Shown in pieces: positions 1 through 6,616 of a DNA stretch of 13,732 nt. Position numbers and translations under genes: made by a program. The notes under the pieces are model-generated. The model did not search any database, was not told where the DNA came from, and saw only the letters and a program-made list of their open reading frames with translations. Each line of letters begins with the position of its first letter. Position 1 is the first letter of the stretch. The DNA is from Chitinophaga pinensis (GTDB taxonomy: Bacteria; Bacteroidota; Bacteroidia; Flavobacteriales_D; Crocinitomicaceae), in assembly GCA_945861175.1 (NCBI GenBank), contig CAMATR010000013.1, positions 1-13,732 on the forward strand. Direction: 5' to 3'.

Positions 1-1059
1 TTTACTTGCGGAGAAATGGATGCTTGGATTTCTTTTGATCATCTTAAAGAATGCTTCAAGTCCCAGTCCTATTCTGCAATTGAAATGAAAAGAGGCTCTG
101 TTAATCTATTGACTCGGAACGATTTTGACATGACCACCATGCGTCAGAAAGCAGGTGAATGGAGGAATCCGGAATTTTTTACTCGAAACGTTTGGTTTAC
201 GGACAAAGATGAGTTCCAAGCTCTTTCACTTCGATTTACTGGTGAAGTTTTTTTTGATGTTCAATCTCCTTTTCAGCGAGTTAGAATTTTAGAATCATAC
301 AAATATGGAAAAATGCTCGCATTGGATGATATGGTTATGACGACAATTAAGGATGAATTCCATTATCATGAAATGATTTCTCATCCTGCTATTTTTACAC
401 ATGGAAACCCAAAAAATATTTTAGTTATCGGTGGCGGAGATGGTGGCACTGTTCGTGAAATCTTGCGCCATGATGGGGTTGAAAACGTAACAATGGTAGA
501 GATTGACAAAGAAGTTATTACAGCTTGTAAAGAACACCTGCCAGAAATTGCTGCGGCTTTCGATCATCCAAAACTAGATCTTATCGTTGATGACGGAATA
601 GCATTTATTAAAAAAGCTGCGACAGAATCTTATGACATTATTATTGTTGATGGTTCTGATCCTGTTGGACCTGCTGAGGGTTTATTTTCAGTGGAATTTT
701 ATACCAACTGCTACAATGCTTTGAAAAAAGATGGAATACTTGTAGCACAGGGTGAATCGCCTAAATTCAACGAGAAGGCATTCGCTGAATTAAACCATAC
801 ACTTCAAGATATTTTTGGTGTAGATAAAGCACCAGTTTCACTTTTCTTCGTTCCTACTTATCCAACTGGAATGTGGAGTTTCCAATATGGTTTAAAGGGC
901 GAAAAGCATCCAAAATTAGTTGCTAATGAAATTCAAATTGATGCTTTTGTCGATGATAAAAGATTAAGATACTATAATTCTGACATTCATAAGGGCAGTT
1001 TTGCTACACCAAATTTTGTGAAGGAATTAATCGCTAAAAAAGCTGAAAGTCTCGTTTAA
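1..1059 (+). CDS. speE: SpeD-SpeE fusion (AdoMet decarboxylase / spermidine synthase), 5' end missing
   Basis: The reading frame is open from base 1, so the gene starts to the left of the window. The first residues, FTCGE followed by W, FDHLK and KRG, match the C-terminal end of bacterial S-adenosylmethionine decarboxylase, where the Cys of FTCG is the proton-donating residue. The ATG at base 16 is therefore internal, not the start. A linker of about 30 residues leads into a full spermidine synthase beginning near NVWFTDKDEF (residue 59 counted from that ATG). Visible SpeE landmarks are the DDMVMTT..DEFHYHEM substrate/AdoMet region (about 104-120), the GGGDGG nucleotide-binding loop (139-144), the acidic VEID, the catalytic DGSDPVGP (Asp212), and PTYPTGMW. 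The fused enzyme should make decarboxylated AdoMet and transfer its aminopropyl group to putrescine or agmatine in the cytoplasm. The pyruvoyl-forming Ser of SpeD would lie upstream and cannot be checked. The next gene begins two bases after the stop. Confidence 0.93.
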   Translation, partial: FTCGEMDAWISFDHLKECFKSQSYSAIEMKRGSVNLLTRNDFDMTTMRQKAGEWRNPEFFTRNVWFTDKDEFQALSLRFTGEVFFDVQSPFQRVRILESYKYGKMLALDDMVMTTIKDEFHYHEMISHPAIFTHGNPKNILVIGGGDGGTVREILRHDGVENVTMVEIDKEVITACKEHLPEIAAAFDHPKLDLIVDDGIAFIKKAATESYDIIIVDGSDPVGPAEGLFSVEFYTNCYNALKKDGILVAQGESPKFNEKAFAELNHTLQDIFGVDKAPVSLFFVPTYPTGMWSFQYGLKGEKHPKLVANEIQIDAFVDDKRLRYYNSDIHKGSFATPNFVKELIAKKAESLV

Positions 1060-1061
1060 TT

Positions 1062-2114
1062 ATGACTTTTGATCCAAATGGAGTTGGTATTGCCAATGGA
1101 AATATATTCGGATTCCCAATTAGGGAAAATGAAGCAAATATTGTAATTATTCCTGTACCTTGGGACGCAACCGCATCCTACGGAAAGGGCACTAGTAAAG
1201 GTCCTAAAGCAATTCTTGAAGCATCCACTCAATTGGATTTCTACCACCCTCAACTTGAAGATGCTTATCAAACAAAAGTGTTTATGTCGCCCATTTCAGA
1301 AGAATGGTTGGAATTAAATGATTCGCTTTGTCAAAAAGCTACTGATTATATACAATTTCTTGAAGATGGTGGGCAACTTGAAGATAAGCCAGTTTTTAAA
1401 GAAACGCTCAATCAGATTAGTGAAGCACAGAATGCGCTGGGAATAAATCTTCGTGAAAGATCCTCTGAACTTTTGAAACAAGGGAAAATAGTTTCAGTTA
1501 TAGGAGGTGAACACTCTACCCCACTTGGATTAATTGAAGCAATTGATATGCAAGGCAAAGAATTTGGTATTTTGCAAATTGATGCCCACGCAGATTTAAG
1601 GGACGCCTATGAAGGATTTGATCAGTCACATGCTAGCATCATGTTTAATGTTCTGAAAAGATGCAAAAACTTAAAGAAACTCGTTCAAGTTGGAATTCGC
1701 GACATCGCGCAGTCGGAAGTGGAATTTATTTATAGTAGCAAAGGACGAATAAAAACATTTTTTGATTGGTCTTTGAAAGAGGAGCGTTACAACGGTATAA
1801 CATGGGCTAAGCAGGTTAATAATATAATTGCGGAATTACCTGAAAGAGTTTACATATCATTTGATATTGACGGGCTATCTCCAGATTTATGTCCAAATAC
1901 GGGGACTCCTGTTACTGGAGGTTTCAGTCTTGAGGAAATAACGTTTTTATTGTTTCAATTAGTTGATTCCGAAAAAGAAATTATTGGGTTTGATTTGAAC
2001 GAGGTTGCTCCCGGGAAAAATGATGACTGGGATGCCAATGTTGGTGCAAGAGCATTATGGAATCTTGTTTGCGCAGCGGAGAAAAGTAGAAAGTTAAAAG
2101 TCGGCAGAACATGA
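1062..2114 (+). CDS. speB: Agmatinase/arginase-family ureohydrolase of the polyamine operon
   Basis: This 350-residue cytoplasmic enzyme carries all ureohydrolase signatures: GGEHS (His151), DAHAD (Asp174, His176, Asp178), SHAS (His190), SFDID (Asp268, Asp270) and GFDLNEVAPG (Glu314). The predicted two-manganese ligands are His151, Asp174, His176, Asp178, Asp268 and Asp270, so it should be active. The family hydrolyses guanidino or formimidoyl compounds: agmatine, N1-aminopropylagmatine, arginine or formimidoylglutamate. The start is two bases after the stop of the SpeD-SpeE fusion, which implies translational coupling and favours a polyamine substrate. Residues 80-140 form an insert longer than in the shortest agmatinases, a pattern I associate with Bacteroidota members. 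After SFDIDGL the common Asp is Ser here, but that position is not a metal ligand. The substrate cannot be decided from sequence; the speB symbol rests on family plus context. Its final TGA overlaps the next ATG as ATGA. Confidence 0.85.
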   Translation: MTFDPNGVGIANGNIFGFPIRENEANIVIIPVPWDATASYGKGTSKGPKAILEASTQLDFYHPQLEDAYQTKVFMSPISEEWLELNDSLCQKATDYIQFLEDGGQLEDKPVFKETLNQISEAQNALGINLRERSSELLKQGKIVSVIGGEHSTPLGLIEAIDMQGKEFGILQIDAHADLRDAYEGFDQSHASIMFNVLKRCKNLKKLVQVGIRDIAQSEVEFIYSSKGRIKTFFDWSLKEERYNGITWAKQVNNIIAELPERVYISFDIDGLSPDLCPNTGTPVTGGFSLEEITFLLFQLVDSEKEIIGFDLNEVAPGKNDDWDANVGARALWNLVCAAEKSRKLKVGRT

Positions 2115-2641
2115 AGATAATTTCCCTAAAAAACACTATAAAACTATTCTTGATTTTAACTGGGGTAGTATTTTTAATAGCCTTAGGAGAAGTTATTTTT
2201 ATTGGTGATTTATACCCATATGCATTACTTTCATCTCTAAGTTTTCTTTCTTTTAGTTCCTTTTTATTATTGCAGTATACAACTAGAAGTCAAAATAATC
2301 GTCTGTTTTTAATTCTAACTTTAATCGCTTTTGCCAACGCTTTTTTACTACTCAGTTTTATATTTGATAGCGCTCTATTAAAATATTGTTGGAATTACTC
2401 TTTTGGATTAACGTTTTTATTCCCTGCTTTTTACGTAATTCAATTACTTAAAAAAGATAAAACAACTTTAACAAATAGTATTCTTTACTTAACAATTTTA
2501 ACCACTGTTTTTTTTGAATTTGTGTTAGTTTTTAAAATAAGTGAGGGGTGGGTTTTCAATTTACTTGCTGTTCTTTTTGGACTAGTAACATTATTAACTA
2601 TAACTTACTTCGTAACTAACAGCAAGGAATTAAGGTCCTAA
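2111..2641 (+). CDS. Hypothetical six-helix inner membrane protein, last gene of polyamine operon
   Basis: I do not recognise this 176-residue protein. It is almost entirely hydrophobic, with about six membrane segments near residues 9-29, 36-54, 64-86, 94-113, 119-142 and 148-168. Short polar loops separate them (for example TTRSQNNR at 57-64 and KKDKTT at 114-119). There is no signal peptidase site and no enzymatic motif. The start ATG overlaps the stop of the ureohydrolase in ATGA, a classic coupling arrangement, so it is almost certainly translated as part of the same operon. A role in polyamine or urea movement is possible from context alone; nothing in the residues shows it. Its stop TAA shares bases with the stop of the convergent NlpC/P60 gene. 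Confidence 0.8.
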   Translation: MKIISLKNTIKLFLILTGVVFLIALGEVIFIGDLYPYALLSSLSFLSFSSFLLLQYTTRSQNNRLFLILTLIAFANAFLLLSFIFDSALLKYCWNYSFGLTFLFPAFYVIQLLKKDKTTLTNSILYLTILTTVFFEFVLVFKISEGWVFNLLAVLFGLVTLLTITYFVTNSKELRS

Positions 2642-3537
2642 TACATAAAAGTACCAAAACCATATATTCTATTCAACCAATAATCAGACTGCTCTATCTC
2701 GGTAATGATTACACCTTTTGAAGAACTAGAGTGAATCATTACTAATGGTTTACCTTTTTCAGAGATAATCAACCCAACATGAGAAATGCCTGATCCACTA
2801 TCAAAAAATACCAAATCTCCTTTTTGAACATTTTTTGGTTTAATCTTTCTTGATGATTCATATTGATCTATTGCTCTTCTTGGTAGTTCTTTACCTGATT
2901 CCTTCATTACGTATCTTGTAAATCCACTGCAATCAAATCCGTTGGGATCATTTCCGGCCCAAACATATGGAACACCTAGTTGCTTTTTCGCAGATTCAAA
3001 TACAATCTCCCTTTCTTTAAAATAAAGATCTCCCGCACCGCCTGAATCGTCAACTAATTCATCAAAAGAAATCTCTCCTTGAAAATCAATATCAGGAATA
3101 TCGACAAATAAACCATCAATAGCTTTGTTAAGTCTATTCAGTGCCTCTTTTTTCCCCCTCCTTTTTAAATCTTCTGACCAAAGAATTAAATCACGTTTTA
3201 AAAATGAAAGTTCCACGATATGCGCAGAAAGAATTTTTTGACCATCCTTGCTTGTTTTAATATTTTTTAAAATAAGACTAGCATCTTCCAATGCTTTAGG
3301 ATGGCGGAGAAGCCAATGCTCATCTTGACTTAGCTGAAATGAACTTAATGATTTGTAAAATAGAGGTAATTGTGAATAATCATAATCCGGCACATCCAAT
3401 AATCGGTTTGCCTTTCGGTAGACAATTTTATAATGATTCTGGGCATAAAGCATTTCTAATTTATCGAAAACCGGAACTTGAGCTCTTAAAAAAGAAATAC
3501 TGAAAAATGCAAATAAAATTAAAATCCTCTTCGTCAT
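2638..3537 (-). CDS. Secreted NlpC/P60 family cysteine peptidase
   Basis: The C-terminal third is an NlpC/P60 domain, a family that usually cleaves peptidoglycan stem peptides. Motifs, numbered from an upstream TTG at 3552, are PYVWAG (195-200), FDCSGF with catalytic Cys208, KGDLVFF (244-250), SHVGL with His258, and MIHSSS with third polar residue His274. I chose the ATG at 3537 (residue 6 in that numbering) because it gives a clean Sec signal, MTKRILILFAFF through RAQ, and a 299-residue precursor. The TTG start would put five extra residues in front. The region between the signal and the catalytic domain (about 26-180) is mostly helical and charged, and matches no domain I recognise. The signal has no lipobox cysteine, so a periplasmic location is most likely. 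The gene is divergent from the S41 protease and convergent with the polyamine operon, overlapping it by four bases at the stops. Confidence 0.9.
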   Translation of the reverse strand: MTKRILILFAFFSISFLRAQVPVFDKLEMLYAQNHYKIVYRKANRLLDVPDYDYSQLPLFYKSLSSFQLSQDEHWLLRHPKALEDASLILKNIKTSKDGQKILSAHIVELSFLKRDLILWSEDLKRRGKKEALNRLNKAIDGLFVDIPDIDFQGEISFDELVDDSGGAGDLYFKEREIVFESAKKQLGVPYVWAGNDPNGFDCSGFTRYVMKESGKELPRRAIDQYESSRKIKPKNVQKGDLVFFDSGSGISHVGLIISEKGKPLVMIHSSSSKGVIITEIEQSDYWLNRIYGFGTFMY

Positions 3538-3594
3538 AGATGAAAAATTCAAACTGAAAATAATAAAATTATATTACTCATCTTACAAATCTCC

Positions 3595-3666
3595 ATGTAA
3601 TAACATCCACATTTATTTGTTTATTGAGGTAACATGAATTAACTTTTTTTTAATAACTGATGTTAC
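3595..3666. promoter_or_regulatory. Divergent intergenic region with three TAACAT/ATGTTA elements
   Basis: The roughly 186 bases between the NlpC/P60 gene (-) and the S41 protease gene (+) must hold promoters for both. TAACAT occurs at 3601-3606 and 3630-3635, and its complement ATGTTA at 3660-3665, so start-to-start spacing is 29 and 30 bases. GTAACAT (3629-3635) and ATGTTAC (3660-3666) form an exact 7-base inverted repeat. The first copy sits inside a near-palindrome, ATGTAATAACAT (3595-3606). These could be operator half-sites, but the region is very AT-rich and short repeats occur by chance. I found no convincing Bacteroidota promoter pair (TTTG with TAnnTTTG at the right distance). TACCTTTA at 3695-3702 resembles a -7 element but has no partner. 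Confidence 0.3.
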
Positions 3667-3723
3667 AAGTCAAACAAGACTATCGTTATTTAGTTACCTT
3701 TATAACTCTTAATTAATCATTTT

Positions 3724-5325
3724 ATGAGTAGATATTTTATCTTAATTTTCCTATTAATTGGGTCAAATTTAGTTCAAGCTCAGGTTGATCCTCAAAAAAT
3801 AGCAACTACTCAAAAGTTTGATGAAGTGCTGACATATATTAATAGAATGTATGTTGATCCAGTTAATGATAAAGAACTGACAGATGCAGCAATTGTTGCA
3901 ATGCTTGAAAAGCTTGACCCACATTCTACATTTATCTCCAAAGATGAAGTAGATGAAGCCAATTCTTCCATTAACGGAAGTTTCGTTGGCATTGGTATTC
4001 GATTTCAAATTCTCAAAGATACATTAATGGTTGTGGCTACAATTCCAGGAGGACCCTCAGAGAAACTTGGAATAATACCAGGTGATAAAATTATCAAAAT
4101 TGAAAATCAAACTATTGCTGGAATCGGTCTAAAAAATAACCAAGTACGGGAAAAATTAATGGGCGATTTGGGCACTAAAGTAAAGATTGAAATCAAAAGG
4201 AAATCATCAAAAAAACCGATCGACTTTGTAATTACCCGAGATCATATTCCAATCAATTCAGTTGATGCCTATTACATGGTAAGACCTGATATTGGCTATT
4301 TAAAATTGAATAGTTTCTCTCGCAGTACCACTGAGGAAATCATAAAAGCATTAACCGATTTGAAATCTATGGGGATGAAACATTTGATTTTTGATCTTCA
4401 AGGAAATGGTGGTGGTTTGCTCGATGCATCTCAGAAAGTAGCGGATGAGTTTCTTAGCGGGGATAAATTAATAGTTTATTCAGAAGGTAGGGCTCAACCT
4501 AGGAGTAATCTCATAGCAGGAAAAAAAGGTTTATGGGAAAAAGGATCTCTCATACTTCTTACTGATGAATATTCTGCGTCTGCAAGTGAAATTCTATCCG
4601 GTGCAATTCAAGATTGGGACAGAGGAATGATAGTTGGAAGACGAACCTTTGGTAAAGGCCTTGTTCAGCGACCAATAGATCTCACAGACGGGTCTCAAAT
4701 AAGGCTAACAATTGCACGTTATTTTACTCCAAGTGGGCGATTTATCCAAAAACCCTACGATGATATGGAAGGGTATAAAAAAGACTTAACTGAGCGTTAT
4801 TTAAATGGTGAATATAGCCATGTTGATTCAATCAAATTGCCGGATTCATTGAAACATGAAACAATGATTACAAAAAGAACTGTTTATGGTGGAGGTGGAA
4901 TAATGCCTGATATTTTTGTTCCAATAGACACCTCTGAAGTCACTGATTATTTCAGTGATTTAATTCAAGGTGGACATGTAACATCCTACTCGCTTGAATT
5001 CGTTGATAAGAACCGAGTCAAATTATTATTAGACTACCCTACTTTTGAAAATTACAATGATAGATTCGAAATCGATCAGAAGTTTATGGAGGATTTCTTT
5101 GCGTACGTTCAAAAAGAAGATAAAGAACTAAAATACAATGAGGAACAGTACCAAATAAGCGAAAAATTAATCAAAATACGGATGAAAGCCGTTCTTGCGC
5201 AAAACATTTGGGGTTACAATGAATTCTATCAAGTATACAATGAAACCAATGAAATTCTCCAAAGGTCAATAAAGGCAATTGAAGATAAAGAATATGAAAA
5301 AGTAGAATTGGATCAAATCAAATAA
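3724..5325 (+). CDS. S41 family C-terminal processing peptidase (CtpA/Tsp-like) with PDZ domain
   Basis: This is a 533-residue secreted serine protease. Residues 1-20 are a Sec signal ending QAQ. An N-terminal helical part (25-80) is followed by a PDZ domain (about 83-170, with GSFVGIGIRF and a GIIPGDKII core). The catalytic S41 domain spans about 185-345. The active-site segment YSASASEILSGAIQD contains Ser286, and TFGKGLVQ contains Lys311 and Gln315. The Ser-to-Lys spacing of 25 and Ser-to-Gln spacing of 29 match the Ser/Lys dyad and Gln of E. coli Tsp. The C-terminal 130 residues form a charged extension, as is usual in Bacteroidota members of this length. The family trims or degrades periplasmic proteins from their C-terminus. 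The start is a clear ATG at the head of the signal peptide. A DUF1573 lipoprotein follows after 37 bases, probably in the same transcript. Confidence 0.93.
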   Translation: MSRYFILIFLLIGSNLVQAQVDPQKIATTQKFDEVLTYINRMYVDPVNDKELTDAAIVAMLEKLDPHSTFISKDEVDEANSSINGSFVGIGIRFQILKDTLMVVATIPGGPSEKLGIIPGDKIIKIENQTIAGIGLKNNQVREKLMGDLGTKVKIEIKRKSSKKPIDFVITRDHIPINSVDAYYMVRPDIGYLKLNSFSRSTTEEIIKALTDLKSMGMKHLIFDLQGNGGGLLDASQKVADEFLSGDKLIVYSEGRAQPRSNLIAGKKGLWEKGSLILLTDEYSASASEILSGAIQDWDRGMIVGRRTFGKGLVQRPIDLTDGSQIRLTIARYFTPSGRFIQKPYDDMEGYKKDLTERYLNGEYSHVDSIKLPDSLKHETMITKRTVYGGGGIMPDIFVPIDTSEVTDYFSDLIQGGHVTSYSLEFVDKNRVKLLLDYPTFENYNDRFEIDQKFMEDFFAYVQKEDKELKYNEEQYQISEKLIKIRMKAVLAQNIWGYNEFYQVYNETNEILQRSIKAIEDKEYEKVELDQIK

Positions 5326-5362
5326 ATTTGACTTTTTATCTTTACATTAAATTTTATGTGTC

Positions 5363-5863
5363 ATGATTAAAAATTTCGCAATTGTTTTTATTCTATTTAT
5401 AATTACTTCCTGTAATGATTCAACTAAAGGTTCTTCTGAAAAAAGTGATGTTCATTCTTCAATAGCAGCAAACAGCGACAGTGAAGAGGAATTAAAAGAA
5501 GCTTTAATTGAAATTGAAAAAGAAGAACAAGATTTACTTAATTCTAGTACTTCAATGACTTTTGATAAGTTAAATTACAATTTTGGTAAATTGACAGAAG
5601 ATACTGAAAACAAAGTTTCATATACTGTTACAAATTCTGGAAAAAATCCTCTAATTATCAAAAAGGTAGATGTTAGTTGTGGCTGCACTACCGCAAAAAA
5701 GCCAGAGAAACCAATAGCACCCGGGAAATCAGACGTTATAGAGGTGATTTTTCATCCAAAACCAGGTCAAATAGGGGAACAAAAAAAGACAGTTACAGTG
5801 ACTGCCAACACTCAACCAAAAATTGTTGTTCTTAATTTCGAAGCATTTGTGGAAGCGAAATAG
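5363..5863 (+). CDS. DUF1573 domain lipoprotein
   Basis: The 166-residue precursor begins with a lipoprotein signal: a hydrophobic stretch, then IITSC, with Cys17 as the lipidated residue, followed by NDS. Residues 18-63 are a low-complexity Ser- and Glu-rich linker with a possible short coiled coil (EEELKEALIEIEKEEQ). Residues 65-163 form one DUF1573 domain, an immunoglobulin-like fold common in Bacteroidota. It shows FDKLNYNFGKL, VTNSGKNPLIIKKV, the characteristic CGC motif (Cys106, Cys108), APGKS and GEQKKTVTV. The molecular function of the domain is not established. The protein should be anchored in the periplasm or outer membrane. It lies 37 bases after the S41 protease gene and is likely co-transcribed; whether it is a partner or substrate of that protease is unknown. 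Confidence 0.9.
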   Translation: MIKNFAIVFILFIITSCNDSTKGSSEKSDVHSSIAANSDSEEELKEALIEIEKEEQDLLNSSTSMTFDKLNYNFGKLTEDTENKVSYTVTNSGKNPLIIKKVDVSCGCTTAKKPEKPIAPGKSDVIEVIFHPKPGQIGEQKKTVTVTANTQPKIVVLNFEAFVEAK

Positions 5864-5920
5864 CAATCTGAGCTTAAAAACCGTCTATAATAATTGATAA
5901 CTTAGCGAAAAATTAAGAAC

Positions 5921-6616
5921 ATGTCGGTTAAACAAGAAGTTGAAGATTTTTATGATTCGTACGTAGCAAACCAAAAGAATATTGGAGTTTCCATTCGCCA
6001 CCGACAAATATTTAAAAACCTTAAAAGTATTGGATTAAAAAATAACTCAAATGTTTTAGAAATTGGTTGTGGAATTGGAACTGTAAGCAGCCTAATTGTT
6101 TCGGCAATCCCTAACGGTTATTTTTTAGGTTGTGATATATCGCCTAAAAGCATTGAATTAGCCGGCAAATTTAATCCGCAGAAAAATGCAAAATTTCTAG
6201 TGACAGACATGTCAGACTTTCAGTCAGATCAAAAATTTGATTTCGTTGTTTTCCCCGATGTTTTAGAACATATTCCAGCAGAACAGCATAGCAACTTATT
6301 TAAAAATATAGCTGCAGCTTGCAAACCAAAAGCAAAGGTTTTGATTAATATCCCAGAGCCAAATTCGTTGAATTGGACAAGAAAGCATACACCTGAGAAA
6401 TTACAGATTATCGACCAATCACTTTCAATGCAGGATTTATTAAATAATTCTTATCCACATGGATTTCATGTTCAATCAATAGAACCCTATTCTATTCATA
6501 CAAACGTTCCTAATTATTTGAAAATCATTTTAGAAAGAAATCCAGAAGTACTAGACTTGCATTATAAAAGTAAGATTTCAAAATTGATTCAAAATATTAA
6601 GGTTCGATTTTTCTGA
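5921..6616 (+). CDS. Class I SAM-dependent methyltransferase
   Basis: This 231-residue soluble protein has a Rossmann methyltransferase core: motif I VLEIGCGIG (45-53), acidic residue Asp72 in GCDIS at the end of strand 2, TDMSDF (95-100), and the motif FPDVLEHIP (111-119) typical of the UbiG/Methyltransf_11 and 23 groups. NIPEPNS (143-149) resembles the strand-5 region. The C-terminal portion (about 150-231) probably forms the acceptor-binding lid. The acceptor cannot be read from the sequence. Because the next gene is a glycosyltransferase whose ATG overlaps this stop by one base (TGATG), a sugar or glycan acceptor is a reasonable inference. It starts 57 bases after the DUF1573 gene, so it may have its own promoter, although I could not identify one. 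Confidence 0.88.
   Translation: MSVKQEVEDFYDSYVANQKNIGVSIRHRQIFKNLKSIGLKNNSNVLEIGCGIGTVSSLIVSAIPNGYFLGCDISPKSIELAGKFNPQKNAKFLVTDMSDFQSDQKFDFVVFPDVLEHIPAEQHSNLFKNIAAACKPKAKVLINIPEPNSLNWTRKHTPEKLQIIDQSLSMQDLLNNSYPHGFHVQSIEPYSIHTNVPNYLKIILERNPEVLDLHYKSKISKLIQNIKVRFF

Noticed and set aside
16..18. ATG at 16 as the start of a stand-alone spermidine synthase
   Set aside because: The frame is open to base 1, and the residues on both sides of this ATG belong to the SpeD C-terminal motif, so the ATG is internal.
2111..2641. The small membrane protein as a UreI/AmiS-type urea channel
   Set aside because: Length and helix number fit, and the neighbour releases urea, but I see none of the family's conserved residues.
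2702..2742. Exact 9-base inverted repeat GTAATGATT / AATCATTAC inside the NlpC/P60 gene
   Set aside because: The loop is 23 bases, the stem is AT-rich, no U-tract follows, and it arises from codons for conserved V-M-I and V-I-I residues around the third catalytic position. Probably chance.
3769..4008. Open frames on the - strand opposite the S41 protease gene
   Set aside because: They are shadows of a clearly coding frame with signal peptide and PDZ motifs.
5327..5344. TTTG and TATCTTTA before the DUF1573 gene as a Bacteroidota promoter
   Set aside because: The two elements are only six bases apart, far from the roughly 20-base spacing needed; co-transcription with the S41 gene is simpler.
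5898..5905. TAACTTAG as a -7 promoter element for the methyltransferase gene
   Set aside because: It is an imperfect match with no TTTG partner at a suitable distance upstream.
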